A stretch of 38,711 nucleotides of DNA from Xanthomonas pisi DSM 18956 (GCF_001010415.1 NZ_JPLE01000074.1:1-38711), one strand, 5' to 3'. Positions 1-8,655 are shown, counted from the first letter of the stretch. Numbers and translations are program-made. The notes: generated by a model not told the origin, from the letters alone.

Positions 1-5
1 GGGCA

Positions 6-26
6 CCTTCTCCCGAGGGGAGAAGG
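6..26. repeat. REP-like hairpin, 9-bp arms
   Basis: CCTTCTCCC and GGGAGAAGG form a perfect 9-bp stem with a 3-base loop just beyond the ligJ stop. Read on the minus strand it is followed by GTGCCC, the same flank as the hairpin at 8650-8673, so both belong to one dispersed family. No T-run follows, so it is a weak candidate for a terminator of the minus-strand operon. Confidence 0.6.
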
Positions 27-34
27 AAGCGCGG

Positions 35-1057
35 CTACAGCCCGCGCGCGCGCAATTGCGCGTCCAGGCGTGGATAGACGCGACGCGCGTTGCCTTCGAA
101 TACCTTGCGTTTGTCGGCATCGGAGATCGCCAATGCGTCGATATAGCGCTTGGTGTCGTCGAAGTAGTGTCCTGTCTGCGGGTCGATGCCACGCACCGCG
201 CCGACCATTTCCGAGCCGAACAGGATGTTGTCGATGTCGATGACCTCAAACAGCAGGTCGATCCCTGGCTGGTGATACACGCAGGTGTCGAAGAACACGT
301 TGCGCATCACGTGCGTAGTCAGTGGCGGCTTGCCCAACATGTCGGCCAGGCCGCGGAAGCGGCCCCAGTGATACGGAACGGCGCCACCGCCGTGCGGAAT
401 GACGAAGCGCAGCTGCGGAAAATCGGCGAACAGGTCGCCTTCCAGAAACTGCATGAACGCGGTGGTGTCGGCGTTGAGGTAGTGCGCGCCTGTGGCGTGG
501 AAATTGGCATTGCAGCTGCCCGATACGTGCACCATTGCCGGCACATCCAGCTCGACCATTTTTTCGAAGAACGGGTACCAGGCGCGATCGGTCAGTGGCA
601 GGCCGGTCCAGTGGCCGCCGGACGGGTCGGGATTGAGGTTGCAGCCGACAAACCCGAGTTCGGTGACGCACCGTTCCAGCTCCCTGACCGAATGTGCGAT
701 CGACACGCCCGGCGACTGCGGTAGCTGACACACGCCGATAAAGGTGTGCGGATACAGCTGCACCACACGGCCGATCAGGTCGTTGCAATGCCGCGTCCAC
801 ACCTGGCTCACCGCTTCATCGCCGATGTGGTGCGCCATGGTGCTGGCACGTGGCGAGAAGATGGTCATGTCCGCACCGCGCTCGCGCAGCAGGCGCAATT
901 GATGCTGCTCGACGCTTTCGCGAAGTTGATCATCGGAAATGTGCGGATAGGCGGGCACCGGCAGGCTTGCGTCGTTGTAATGGGCAATCTGCGCCTTGCG
1001 AAACGCATCGTGTGCAGCCGGTGCGGTGGTGTAGTGACCGTGGCAGTCGATGATCAT
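35..1057 (-). CDS. ligJ: 4-oxalomesaconate hydratase (LigJ-type amidohydrolase)
   Basis: This 340-residue protein belongs to the amidohydrolase superfamily. LigJ hydrates 4-oxalomesaconate to 4-carboxy-4-hydroxy-2-oxoadipate in the protocatechuate 4,5-cleavage/gallate pathway. The N-terminus MIIDCHGHYTT carries the metal-binding His-x-His, and IPHGGGAVPYHWGR in the C-terminal half is typical of the family. The ATG at 1057 is chosen because the family begins at MIIDCHGH; upstream in-frame sequence is Arg-rich and unlike coding sequence. It lies on the same strand as galD and galC, whose products act just before and after it, which supports the assignment. It is separated from galD by about 690 bp of repeat-bearing non-coding DNA, so co-transcription is uncertain. 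P. putida uses an unrelated enzyme (GalB) for the same step. A generic amidohydrolase/decarboxylase role is the alternative. Confidence 0.85.
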   Translation of the reverse strand: MIIDCHGHYTTAPAAHDAFRKAQIAHYNDASLPVPAYPHISDDQLRESVEQHQLRLLRERGADMTIFSPRASTMAHHIGDEAVSQVWTRHCNDLIGRVVQLYPHTFIGVCQLPQSPGVSIAHSVRELERCVTELGFVGCNLNPDPSGGHWTGLPLTDRAWYPFFEKMVELDVPAMVHVSGSCNANFHATGAHYLNADTTAFMQFLEGDLFADFPQLRFVIPHGGGAVPYHWGRFRGLADMLGKPPLTTHVMRNVFFDTCVYHQPGIDLLFEVIDIDNILFGSEMVGAVRGIDPQTGHYFDDTKRYIDALAISDADKRKVFEGNARRVYPRLDAQLRARGL

Positions 1058-1260
1058 GGCAATGCTCGTTGAAGTGCGAATCGGAACCGGCGGACGCAGC
1101 CTGCTGAACCCATGCAGCGGGTGACGGCGGCCAACGCTGCGCATGCGCAGCCGTCGTCGAACGTGCTCGCTGAGCCTGTGCGTCATCGATATCGACAGCG
1201 ACGAGCGCATCGCCGTAACGTATTTCGCGCGTTGCGCGACCGACTGACGACGACACACGA

Positions 1261-1403
1261 AGAGCGGCTAACAAAACGTAGCGAGCAGTCGTCAGGTGGG
1301 CGTAGGCGGCGCGGAGGAAGCGCAGTGTACGAGTGGGACATGCCGCACCGAACACAGGTCGCGCCGGCCTGGCAGTGAGCGCAGTCGTTTTGTTAGTTGC
1401 TCT
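1261..1403. mobile_element. MITE-like element with 18-bp terminal inverted repeats
   Basis: The left end AGAGCGGCTAACAAAACG (1261-1278) is the reverse complement, with 16 of 18 matches, of the right end CGTTTTGTTAGTTGCTCT (1386-1403). The 107 bp between them encode nothing recognisable. Size and structure fit a non-autonomous element moved in trans. No clear target-site duplication is visible at the edges. Confidence 0.6.
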
Positions 1404-1475
1404 AAGAGGTGCGTGCCGCAGGTGCAGCGTGACCTGTCTCACCCCGCACCCCAGGCCGCGCGATGCGCCCGCCAC

Positions 1476-1497
1476 GTAGGAGCGCACCCGGGCGCGA
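1476..1497. repeat. Partial GTAGGAGCG REP
   Basis: GTAGGAGCGCACCCGGGCGC matches the left half of the element at 13084-13154. The right half with GCGCTCCTAC is missing, so this is a half-copy. Confidence 0.6.
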
Positions 1498-1749
1498 CCG
1501 GCACCCGATCCGCTCTGCCCGTGCAGCGCAACCATCTGGCATGTGCCGGACAGGCAAGGCGTTGTCGCGATGCAAGATGACATGGCGCCGAGACACGATA
1601 CGCAGCGCTCTACGCGTGTGCTCGTGCATCGCGGTGCAGGCGACGCCGGGCAGCGCACCGACGCTCGCGTGCGTGCAGGGCGTGCACCACAACGCGCCTG
1701 CTCAGGCGGGGCTGAGGCCGCCAAGCCCGCCCGATACTGGCCACGACGC

Positions 1750-2805
1750 TCACCCAAACAACACCCCATCGAATAACTTGCGTGCCGTTCTCAGGACCGC
1801 GGCGCGTACCACCGCGCCGTGTGCATCGCGTTCGATGACGCAGCCAGTGCTGCCGCTGGGGTGCTCAACCTCAAGATGCTGGATGCTGCCGTCCGGCAGC
1901 AGCGCCAGCGCATGCGCGGGCGACTCCGGCAGCAGGCAGGCGGTGGCGACGGTGACGGCGCCGAGCACGCCGATCGAGGCATGGCAGCGGTGCGGGATGA
2001 ACGAGCGCACGCTGATCGCACCACCGTTGCGCGGTGCGGCCACCAGCATCATCTTCGGCACTGTCGCGGCGCCGACATCGCCCAGCTGCATCAGGGGGCC
2101 AGCCTGCAGCCGAATGGACTCCAGCCGCGCCTTGAGAACCGCATCCGCATCCAGCGTGGCGCGGTCTTCATATCCGCTGATCCCGACATCGCTGGCGCGC
2201 ATCACCGCGCACGGCATGCCGTTGTCGATCAGCGTCACCGCTACGCCATCGAGCGTGTCCACGGCGCGTCCGCTTGGCAACAGCGCGCCGCAGGAAGAAC
2301 CGGCGATCTCGGCGAATGCCAATGCAATGGGCGCTGCAGTGCCCGGCACGCCGTCGATGCGCGCGTCGCCTGCATACGTGACCCGGCCACCCGGTGTCTG
2401 CACGGTGGCCGTTGCCAGGGTGCCGGTGTTGCGCATGAAGATGCGCACTTCGGTCTGCCCATCGCGTGTTGGCAGCAGGCCGCGCTCCAATGCGAAGGGC
2501 GCCACGCCGGCCAGCATGTTGCCGCAATTCTGCGCATCGCTGACCTGCGCCTGTTCGACTGCCACTTGCAAGAACAGGTAGTCCACATCGGCGTCGGGGC
2601 GTGTGGAGCGCGATACCACCGCGACCTTGGAGGTCAGCGGGTCGGCGCCGCCCATGCCATCGATCTGGCGCAGGTCCGGCGAGCCGTAGGCGCGCAGCAG
2701 GAATGCATCGCGTGCGGCCGTGTCGGCGGGCAGGTCGTCGGCCAGAAAAAAGCCGCCCTTGGAGGTGCCGCCGCGCATCCACATCGCGCGCACCTGCTCA
2801 GACAT
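1750..2805 (-). CDS. galD: 4-oxalomesaconate tautomerase (GalD, PrpF family)
   Basis: This 351-residue protein is of PrpF/diaminopimelate-epimerase fold. GalD interconverts keto and enol tautomers of 4-oxalomesaconate in gallate/protocatechuate catabolism. The N-terminus [13 protein letters not shown] is the PrpF/GalD signature, and a second family block is [17 protein letters not shown] near residues 49-65. Length is normal for the family. Its start overlaps the end of galC by 8 bp (2798-2805), so the two are probably translationally coupled. A general PrpF-type isomerase (methylcitrate pathway) is the alternative, but no prpB, prpC or acnD neighbours are present while galC and ligJ are. Confidence 0.85.
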   Translation of the reverse strand: MSEQVRAMWMRGGTSKGGFFLADDLPADTAARDAFLLRAYGSPDLRQIDGMGGADPLTSKVAVVSRSTRPDADVDYLFLQVAVEQAQVSDAQNCGNMLAGVAPFALERGLLPTRDGQTEVRIFMRNTGTLATATVQTPGGRVTYAGDARIDGVPGTAAPIALAFAEIAGSSCGALLPSGRAVDTLDGVAVTLIDNGMPCAVMRASDVGISGYEDRATLDADAVLKARLESIRLQAGPLMQLGDVGAATVPKMMLVAAPRNGGAISVRSFIPHRCHASIGVLGAVTVATACLLPESPAHALALLPDGSIQHLEVEHPSGSTGCVIERDAHGAVVRAAVLRTARKLFDGVLFG

Positions 2806-3469
2806 AGCGCAGGCCCTTGGCGGCCAGGCGCTCGCGCATGGCGTAGATATCCAGGCCCAGTTCGCCGCGCGCCAGGCGCTCGCGCTTGATCAGCTCGCGG
2901 GCCTCGCGGGCCTGCGCTTCGGCCAGGACCTCGGCGGCCGTGGCGCGCGGCACCACGCACACGCCATCGTCGTCGGCCACCACGACATCGCCTGGCTGGA
3001 CATGCTGCCCGGCGCAGACCAGCGGGACGTTGACCGAGCCCAGCGTCTCCTTGATGGTGCCCTGCGCGCAGATGGCGCGGCTCCAGGCGGGGAATTGCAT
3101 GGCGGTGAGGTCGCGCACATCGCGTACGCCAGCATCGATGATCAGCCCGCGGCAGCCGCGCGCCTGCGCCGAGGTGGCCAGCAGATCGCCGAAGTAGCCG
3201 TCGCAGCAGTCGCTGGTAGGCGCCACCACCAGCACGTCGCCGGGCTGCAGCTGCTCGATGGCCACGTGCATCATCCAGTTGTCGCCCGGGGGAACCGACA
3301 CGGTGACGGCGGTGCCGGCGATGCGGCAGCCGGCGTAGATCGGGCGCAACCGGTGATGCAACAGGCCGCTGCGACCCTGCGCCTCGTGCACCGTGGCCAC
3401 GCCGGCCTGGGCCAGGCTGTCCACGAGGGCGATCGGCGTGCGCGCAACCTGGGTGACGACCTGGCTCAT
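2798..3469 (-). CDS. galC: 4-carboxy-4-hydroxy-2-oxoadipate aldolase (RraA-like)
   Basis: This 223-residue protein of the RraA/HMG-aldolase family cleaves 4-carboxy-4-hydroxy-2-oxoadipate into pyruvate and oxaloacetate, the last step of the 4,5-cleavage pathway. The metal/substrate loop [11 protein letters not shown] (Asp and Arg conserved) and the later [13 protein letters not shown] are class II aldolase hallmarks of GalC/LigK. The ATG at 3469 is chosen over the GTG/ATG codons further out because GAGGATGG lies at ribosome-binding distance and the family starts near this point. It is the first gene of the minus-strand group, overlaps galD, and faces the LysR gene across about 100 bp. RraA itself (RNase E inhibitor) shares the fold, but the context argues for the aldolase. 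Confidence 0.88.
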   Translation of the reverse strand: MSQVVTQVARTPIALVDSLAQAGVATVHEAQGRSGLLHHRLRPIYAGCRIAGTAVTVSVPPGDNWMMHVAIEQLQPGDVLVVAPTSDCCDGYFGDLLATSAQARGCRGLIIDAGVRDVRDLTAMQFPAWSRAICAQGTIKETLGSVNVPLVCAGQHVQPGDVVVADDDGVCVVPRATAAEVLAEAQAREARELIKRERLARGELGLDIYAMRERLAAKGLRYV

Positions 3470-3521
3470 CCATCCATCCTCGTTAGTCCTGCGCCGAGTC
3501 TGCGTGGCGAGAGTCAGCCAG

Positions 3522-3538
3522 CTCAAGATTCATTTGAG
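3522..3538. promoter_or_regulatory. Candidate LysR operator in the divergent promoter
   Basis: CTCAA-N7-TTGAG is a perfect inverted repeat midway between galC and the divergent LysR gene. LysR-type activators bind dyads of this kind. Its right arm also supplies the TTGAGG that could be the -35 of the LysR gene, so binding could cause autorepression. Confidence 0.5.
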
Positions 3539-3571
3539 GTATGCGTATTGGTTTTGCTTATAGTTAGAGCA
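3534..3571 (+). promoter_or_regulatory. Candidate leaderless promoter of the LysR gene
   Basis: TATAGT at 3559-3564 is followed by exactly six bases and then the ATG at 3571, so transcription would start at or next to the start codon. TTGAGG at 3534-3539 is a possible -35 with a rather long spacer (19 bp). No Shine-Dalgarno sequence precedes the ATG. Confidence 0.45.
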
Positions 3572-4881
3572 TGCCACCGATGCCCGAACCGAACCTGCGT
3601 CACCTGTATGCCCTGGTCGTGGTGCACCGGCTTGGCAGCATCAGTGCGGCCGCGCCGCAGGTGAACCTGTCGCAGCCGGCGCTGACCCAGGCGGTGGCGC
3701 GCCTGGAACAGCAACTGGGCGTGCGGTTGTTCGAGCGGCAGCCCGGCGGCATGGCGGCCACCGAGGCCGCCCGGTTGGTGGTGCCGCGGATCGAGCGCGC
3801 CCTGGCGCATCTGGACCATGGCATCCGGGTGGCGCGCCGTGCGCTGCGGCTGCCGGCGCGGCCCGGTCTGGAGCGACGGGTGTCGTTGGGGCAGCTGCAC
3901 GCGCTAGTGGCGGTGGACGTGGCAGGCAGCTATTCGCTGGCGGGGGTGCAGCTGGGCGTGTCGCAGCCGGCGGTCTACCGCGCAGTGCAGGCGCTGGCCG
4001 ATGTGATCGAGGTGCCGCTGACCATGCGCCGCGGCAAGGCGACGCAGCCCACGCCGGTGGCGGAGCGGCTGCTGCGGCAGGTGCGGCTGGCGCTGGCGGA
4101 GGTGCGCGCGGCGCTCGACGAAGTGGCCGCCCTGCGCTTGCACGATGCCGGGCGGGTGGTGGTGGGAGTGATGCCGCTGGCGCGGGCGATCCTGTTGCCC
4201 CAGGCGCTGGCGCGGTTTGCGCTTGCGCACCCTGCCGCCCGCATCAGCGTGGTCGAAGGCCCGTATGCGCAGTTGCTGGCGCATCTGCGCGAGGGCGGGC
4301 TGGACCTGCTGATCGGCGCGTTACGCGACCCGCTGCCGGTACGCGACGTGCTGCAGGAGCCGCTGTTCGACGACGAGCCGGTGATCGTGGCGCGCAGCGG
4401 GCACCCGTTGGCCGGCAAGGCGTACGCCTTTGCGCAGCTGCTCGACTACCCATGGGTGATGGCCGCGGCGGGCACGCCGGTGCGTGAACGCTGGGAACGC
4501 ATGTTTCGCGATCGGCAGCTGGAGCCGCCGCCGCTACGCATCGAATGCGGCGCGGAGCTGACCGTGCGCGGGCTGTTGCTGGAAGACGATTGGCTGACCC
4601 TGATGTCGCGCGATCAGTTCCTGTTCGAGCGCCGCGCCGGCCTGTTGCGCGAGATCGGCAGCGCCGGGCCGCGCCTGCGTCGGCAGATCGGCATGACCAC
4701 GCGCAGCGACTGGCATCCCACGCGTGCGCAGACCGCCTTCGTGCAGACGCTGCGGCAGGTATGCGCCGAGCGCGTGCTTCCTGCGGCGGCAGATGCCGGC
4801 CCGTTTCGCCATTGCATCCAGCCGGCGGGCAGCGCGCCGTTGCGTTTACCCGCAGCCGGGTCAGAATCGGCTTCCTCATGA
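3571..4881 (+). CDS. LysR-family regulator with two N-terminal HTH domains
   Basis: At 436 residues it is about 130 longer than a normal LysR protein. Residues 9-70 form a typical LysR winged helix-turn-helix (LSQPALTQAVARLEQQLG). Residues 104-165 form a second one (LGVSQPAVYRAVQALADV) with the same spacing of small residues. The effector-binding domain follows from about residue 195 (RVVVGVMPLARA, later LLIGALRDPLPVRD). It is divergent from galC-galD and presumably controls them in response to a pathway intermediate. This is inferred from position and from the role of LysR regulators in gallate/protocatechuate pathways elsewhere. It lies 13 bp upstream of the cls start, so the two may share a transcript. 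The last 30 residues are low-complexity. Confidence 0.85.
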   Translation: MPPMPEPNLRHLYALVVVHRLGSISAAAPQVNLSQPALTQAVARLEQQLGVRLFERQPGGMAATEAARLVVPRIERALAHLDHGIRVARRALRLPARPGLERRVSLGQLHALVAVDVAGSYSLAGVQLGVSQPAVYRAVQALADVIEVPLTMRRGKATQPTPVAERLLRQVRLALAEVRAALDEVAALRLHDAGRVVVGVMPLARAILLPQALARFALAHPAARISVVEGPYAQLLAHLREGGLDLLIGALRDPLPVRDVLQEPLFDDEPVIVARSGHPLAGKAYAFAQLLDYPWVMAAAGTPVRERWERMFRDRQLEPPPLRIECGAELTVRGLLLEDDWLTLMSRDQFLFERRAGLLREIGSAGPRLRRQIGMTTRSDWHPTRAQTAFVQTLRQVCAERVLPAAADAGPFRHCIQPAGSAPLRLPAAGSESASS

Positions 4882-4894
4882 GGATGGAGCGCTG

Positions 4895-6310
4895 ATGCCC
4901 GACTGGTCGCAAGGTACCTGGCTGCTGGCACTGGACTGGGCGATCCGCCTGGCCGCGCTGCTATGGATTCCCAGCCGCACTACGCCCGGCGCGGCGCGCA
5001 GCTGGTTGTTGCTGATCGGGTTTGTGCCGGTGGTCGGCCTGCCGCTGTATCTGCTGCTCGGCCAACCGTGGGTGTCGCGACTGCGCGTGGAGCGACAGGC
5101 CACCGCCTCGCAGGTGATCCGCGAACAGCAGCTGCCCTTGCATGCGTTGCGCTGGACGCCGCAGGCCGAGACCAGCAGCGCCGAGGTGGTGCCGCTGATC
5201 GAACGGCAGGGCGACTTCATGCCGACCCTGGGCAATGCGGTGGAATTGCTCGACGACTACGCGCAGTCGCTGCAGGCCCTGATCACTGCGATCGATGCGG
5301 CCGAACAGCGCGTGCATCTGCTGTATTACCTGATGTTCGACGACGCGGTGGGCGATGCGGTGGTGGCAGCGCTGCAACGGGCAAGCGCGCGCGGCGTGCG
5401 CTGCCGCGTGCTGCTGGATGCGGTGGGCGCCAAGCGGGGCCTGCGGCGTTATCGCAAGCGCCTGCAGGCCGATGGCATCGAGGTGTTGGCGGTGCTGCCC
5501 GGTGGTCTGCGCTGGCGCCGCAGCGGGCGCATGGATCTGCGCAATCACCGCAAGATCGCGGTGATCGACAACCAGGTGGGCTTTGTCGGCTCGCAGAATC
5601 TGGCCGACGCCGGCTTCATCGACGGGGTGCCCAATCGCGAGCTGGTGGCGCGCGTGCGCGGGCCGGTGGTCAATCATCTGGAAGCGGTGTTCGCCAGCGA
5701 CTGGTTCACCGAAACCGGCCAGCGGCTGGATGTGTGGCCGGATGCGCCGGTGTGCGAGGCCAACATCGCCACCCAGTTGTTGCCCAGCGGGCCGGCCTAT
5801 CCGTTCGAAAACGCACGCGATGCGATCAATGCGGTGATCCATCTGGCGCGGCGCAAGGTGGTGCTGGTGACGCCGTACTTCGTTCCCGACGAAGCCTTGC
5901 TGAGTGCGCTACGCATCGCGGCGGTCTCGGGTGTGGATGTGCAGCTGATCCTGTCCGAGCGCAACAACCAGCGCCTGGCCGCCTGGGCGCAGGAGGCATA
6001 TTTCGAGGAGCTGCTGCGCTGCGGGGTGAAGATCGCGCTGTATCGCCCGCACTTCCTGCATGCCAAGCACCTGAGCATGGACCAGGACATCGCCCTGGTC
6101 GGCTCGATCAACCTGGACATCCGCTCGTTCGCGCTCAATGCCGAGATCGGCATGCTCTGCTACGACCGGGGCGTGGTGCAGCGGCTGCGCGAGATCGAAC
6201 AGGACTATCTGGCCAATGCGCGTGCGCTGGACCTGGAGCAGTGGCGCGGCCGTCCGGCCTGGCGCCGCAGCCGCGAAGGCATCGCACGCCTGGCCGATGC
6301 ATTGATGTAG
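4895..6310 (+). CDS. cls: Cardiolipin synthase (phospholipase D family)
   Basis: This 471-residue membrane enzyme condenses two phosphatidylglycerol molecules into cardiolipin and glycerol. Two hydrophobic N-terminal segments (about residues 8-25 and 32-52) anchor it. The two HKD motifs are intact: NHRKIAVID (His218, Lys220, Asp225) and HAKHLSMD (His389, Lys391, Asp396), each followed by the G-S-x-N of the family (GSQN, GSIN). The ATG at 4895 is preceded by AGGATGGAGC and gives the usual N-terminus; longer in-frame starts overlap the LysR gene. Length is that of ClsA-type enzymes. Confidence 0.93.
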   Translation: MPDWSQGTWLLALDWAIRLAALLWIPSRTTPGAARSWLLLIGFVPVVGLPLYLLLGQPWVSRLRVERQATASQVIREQQLPLHALRWTPQAETSSAEVVPLIERQGDFMPTLGNAVELLDDYAQSLQALITAIDAAEQRVHLLYYLMFDDAVGDAVVAALQRASARGVRCRVLLDAVGAKRGLRRYRKRLQADGIEVLAVLPGGLRWRRSGRMDLRNHRKIAVIDNQVGFVGSQNLADAGFIDGVPNRELVARVRGPVVNHLEAVFASDWFTETGQRLDVWPDAPVCEANIATQLLPSGPAYPFENARDAINAVIHLARRKVVLVTPYFVPDEALLSALRIAAVSGVDVQLILSERNNQRLAAWAQEAYFEELLRCGVKIALYRPHFLHAKHLSMDQDIALVGSINLDIRSFALNAEIGMLCYDRGVVQRLREIEQDYLANARALDLEQWRGRPAWRRSREGIARLADALM

Positions 6311-6320
6311 CGGCCTTACG

Positions 6321-6716
6321 TCAGTCCAGGCGCATCACCTGGAAGACGTTGCCCTCCGGGTCGCGGCCGTCGTACATCTGGTACGCAAAGCCGGCGTAGC
6401 GTTTGAGCTCGCCTACCGGTACGCCTGCGCTGCGCAATTGCTCGCGATGGGCCGCCAGGTCCGAGGTGATGGCAAAAACCAGCTTCGTGGTGGAGCCTGC
6501 GGCCGGTCGTGGCAGATCCGATGCCGGCGATGCCGGCAACCGGCGGTACCTGTCGCCGACCAGGTGCAGCGCCAGCTCGATCTGCCCTGCGGCCAGGACG
6601 ACCCACTGATCGGCGATCTCTTCGCGGACGGGGAGTGAGAAATGGGCCTGGTAAAAGGCCTTGATTGCTGCGACATCGTGGACGTAGACGATGAGCCTGA
6701 CCAATGCAACAGACAT
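6321..6716 (-). CDS. VOC-fold (glyoxalase/bleomycin-resistance type) protein
   Basis: This 131-residue protein has the vicinal-oxygen-chelate fold: LVRLIVYVHDVAAIKAFYQ opens the first beta-alpha module, and YDGRDPEGNVFQVMRL is the usual last strand with the metal-binding Glu/Asp-Pro-x-Gly-Asn turn. The start at 6716 has GGAGG about 8 bases upstream. It converges with cls; the stops are 10 bp apart. Substrate cannot be told from sequence, since VOC proteins include dioxygenases, isomerases and resistance proteins. Confidence 0.8.
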   Translation of the reverse strand: MSVALVRLIVYVHDVAAIKAFYQAHFSLPVREEIADQWVVLAAGQIELALHLVGDRYRRLPASPASDLPRPAAGSTTKLVFAITSDLAAHREQLRSAGVPVGELKRYAGFAYQMYDGRDPEGNVFQVMRLD

Positions 6717-6870
6717 GCTGTGGGCCTCCCAGGGCCTTTGCCGAGCGTGCGCAGCCAATCGTAAGCGCTTGTGATGCCGGGCGCGCGGAAACCTGGCAAG
6801 CCCGGGGCCGGCCGGCGAGGCGCTTGCGCAGCCAGGACACGGCGATCGGGGGTCCGGCGCAGCCATCGCC

Positions 6871-6883
6871 TACAATGCCGCAA
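6871..6883 (+). promoter_or_regulatory. Candidate leaderless promoter (-10 TACAAT)
   Basis: TACAAT (6871-6876) lies exactly six bases before the ATG at 6883, placing the transcript start on or beside the start codon. There is no Shine-Dalgarno sequence. A clear -35 is not seen. Confidence 0.5.
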
Positions 6884-8277
6884 TGAACCCAGTGCGTGAT
6901 TCCGGCGATGCAACGATCGCCATCGTCGGCGGTGGCGCATCCGGCGTGCTGGTGGCGCTGCAGCTGTTGCGTCAGGCCGCCGCGCCGCGACGGATCGTGT
7001 TGATCGAGCCGCATCCGTTGCTGGGCGAGGGGGTGGCGTATTCCACCACGCGTCCCGAACACCTGCTCAATGTGCCGGCCGCACGCATGAGTGCGCTGGT
7101 GGATGCACCGCAGGATTTTGTCGACTATCTGCGTACGCACGCATGTTGCCCGGAGCTGGACGATACGCAGCTGCCGCAACAGTGTGTCGGGCGCAGGCAT
7201 TACGCCCCGTATCTGCGCGACCGTCTGCAGGCCGCGCGTGCGACCAGCCCTGCCGCCCTGATCGTGCGTACCGCGCGCGTACAGACCTTGCAGCCCAACG
7301 CAGACGGTGCGCTGCTGCATCTGGACGACGGCTACACGCTGCAGGCCGCCGCCGTGGTGCTTGCGGTTGGTAACGCGCTGCGTCCGTTGCCGTTGCGCGG
7401 CGCCACCGGCCTGTCGGCTGCGCAGCGGGTGGAAGCCTGGGACACCGAAGCGGTGGCCGCGTTGCCGCAGGACGCTGCGGTGTGCATCGTCGGTTCGGGG
7501 CTGAGCATGGCCGACACCGTGGTGACGCTGGCCGCGCAGGCCCATCGCGGCGCGGTGCATGTGGTGTCGCGGCACGGGCTGTTGCCCTTGCCGCATGCGC
7601 ATGGCGCGGTGGCCGCGTTCGACCCGCAACCGCTGCTGGCGCTGCCGTTGCGTGCGCGCATGCGCGCGCTGCGCCGGCACGCCCGCCTGGCGCTGGCGCA
7701 GGGGCTGCCGTGGCAGGGCGTGATGGAACGCATCCGGCCCTTGAGTCAGGCCTTGTGGCAGACCTTGTCGGTCGCCGATCAGCGCCGTTTCCTGCGGCAT
7801 GTGGTGCGTTACTGGGATGTGCATCGCCATCGCATTGCCGCGCCGGTGCATGCGCAATTGCAGGCGATGCAGGCGCGCGGGCAACTGCAGTTGCATCGCG
7901 CGCGGCTGGATGTGGCGTTTGAGGTCGGTGCATGCGTACGCGTGAGTGCGGGCGCTGCCCGTGCCGGGCATGCATTGCAGCTGGATGTGCAGACGCTGGT
8001 CAATGCCACCGGCGTGGAAATGCGCGTGCAGGCGATGCGAAACCCGTTGCTGCAGCAGTTGCTGGGGCAGGGCATCGCGATGGCCGGCCCGCACGGCATC
8101 GGCGTTGACACCGCTGCCGATGGCAGCCTGATCGATGCCGACGGCCATGCGAACCCGCGCCTGCGGGTGATCGGCAGCCTGCGCATCGGCGCGCTGTGGG
8201 AGAGCCTGGCGGTGCCGGAGTTGCGTGAGCAGGCAGCGGCGATCGCGCGGGATGTGTTGCTGCAGCTGGAGCCCTGA
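6883..8277 (+). CDS. FAD/NAD(P)-binding protein (NAD_binding_9 type)
   Basis: This 464-residue protein opens with a Rossmann dinucleotide motif, IAIVGGGASGVLVALQLL (residues 12-29), and then EP at the end of the second strand. The block GEGVAYSTTRPEHLLNVPAARMSAL is characteristic of the FAD/NAD(P)-binding family PF13454, found in acyl-carrier and amino-acid oxidising enzymes of unclear role. A second nucleotide-binding motif, VCIVGSGLSMADTVVTL, is present around residues 204-220. Probably a cytoplasmic flavoprotein oxidoreductase or hydroxylase; substrate unknown. It stands alone between the divergent VOC gene and a 480-bp repeat-filled gap. Confidence 0.75.
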   Translation: MNPVRDSGDATIAIVGGGASGVLVALQLLRQAAAPRRIVLIEPHPLLGEGVAYSTTRPEHLLNVPAARMSALVDAPQDFVDYLRTHACCPELDDTQLPQQCVGRRHYAPYLRDRLQAARATSPAALIVRTARVQTLQPNADGALLHLDDGYTLQAAAVVLAVGNALRPLPLRGATGLSAAQRVEAWDTEAVAALPQDAAVCIVGSGLSMADTVVTLAAQAHRGAVHVVSRHGLLPLPHAHGAVAAFDPQPLLALPLRARMRALRRHARLALAQGLPWQGVMERIRPLSQALWQTLSVADQRRFLRHVVRYWDVHRHRIAAPVHAQLQAMQARGQLQLHRARLDVAFEVGACVRVSAGAARAGHALQLDVQTLVNATGVEMRVQAMRNPLLQQLLGQGIAMAGPHGIGVDTAADGSLIDADGHANPRLRVIGSLRIGALWESLAVPELREQAAAIARDVLLQLEP

Positions 8278-8422
8278 TAGGCGCGAGGGGACCGGAAATG
8301 CAGCTTGGCTGCCGTCTCCGGCCGTGACGCTGGCCTCTTCGAGAGGCGAAGGCGACGCATAGCGCCCGATGAGGGCGCGAGCAAAGCCTCGGGTGACCCG
8401 CATGCGTCGTGGCTGCGCCTCG

Positions 8423-8462
8423 TGCCCTCACCCCAACCCCTCTGCCCTCACCCCAACCCCTC
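8423..8462. repeat. 20-bp tandem duplication
   Basis: TGCCCTCACCCCAACCCCTC occurs twice head-to-tail (8423-8442 and 8443-8462) with no mismatch. This CCCTCACCCCAACCCCTC text is the usual left flank of the CCCCTCTCCCGC hairpins in this genus; here only that flank is doubled. Confidence 0.8.
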
Positions 8463-8482
8463 TCCCGCAGGCGAGAGAGGGG
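8457..8482. repeat. REP-like hairpin
   Basis: CCCCTCTC (8457-8464) pairs with GAGAGGGG (8475-8482) across a 10-base loop. It is 3' of the preceding plus-strand gene but lacks a T-run. Confidence 0.55.
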
Positions 8483-8511
8483 CTCTGCCACGGCGAGCAT
8501 CCGCCTGCGCT

Positions 8512-8655
8512 CCTGCAGGCGGGAAAACAATCAGCGTCCTGCCTTCTCCTGCAGGCGGCAGAGCAATCAGCGTCTAGCTTCTCTGGCAGGCGTCAGAGCA
8601 ATCGACGTCCTAAGCTTCTCTGGCAGGCGGCAGAGCAGCCACTATCCTGCCTTCC
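8512..8655. repeat. Four degenerate tandem units of about 36 bp
   Basis: Units begin at about 8512, 8548, 8583 and 8620, each with CTGCAGGCGG or TGGCAGGCGG, then CAGAGCAATCAGCGTC, then a C/T-rich tail. Units differ by several substitutions and small indels. There are no unique spacers, so this is not a CRISPR array. Confidence 0.75.

Larger units (their letters stand above)
1058..1749. other. Non-coding gap between galD and ligJ
   Basis: No convincing gene lies here. Open frames in this stretch are Arg/Ala/Pro-rich and overlap one another on both strands. It holds an inverted-repeat element (1261-1403) and a partial GTAGGAGCG-type REP (1476-1497). A gap this long inside a short catabolic group, filled with repeats, suggests insertion into a formerly tighter operon. 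Confidence 0.6.

Noticed and set aside
1463..2581. 372-codon plus-strand frame across the galD region
   Set aside because: It overlaps galD on the opposite strand, is Ser/Ala/Pro-rich and has no motif; galD has strong family signatures.
6316..8403. 695-codon open frame on the minus strand opposite the FAD/NAD(P) gene
   Set aside because: It is Arg/His/Gln-rich mirror coding caused by high GC. The plus-strand frame has clear family motifs and the only recognisable minus-strand gene here is the VOC protein in another frame.
8512..8655. Possible small CRISPR array
   Set aside because: The units are contiguous tandem repeats with no unique spacers and degenerate copies; no cas genes nearby.
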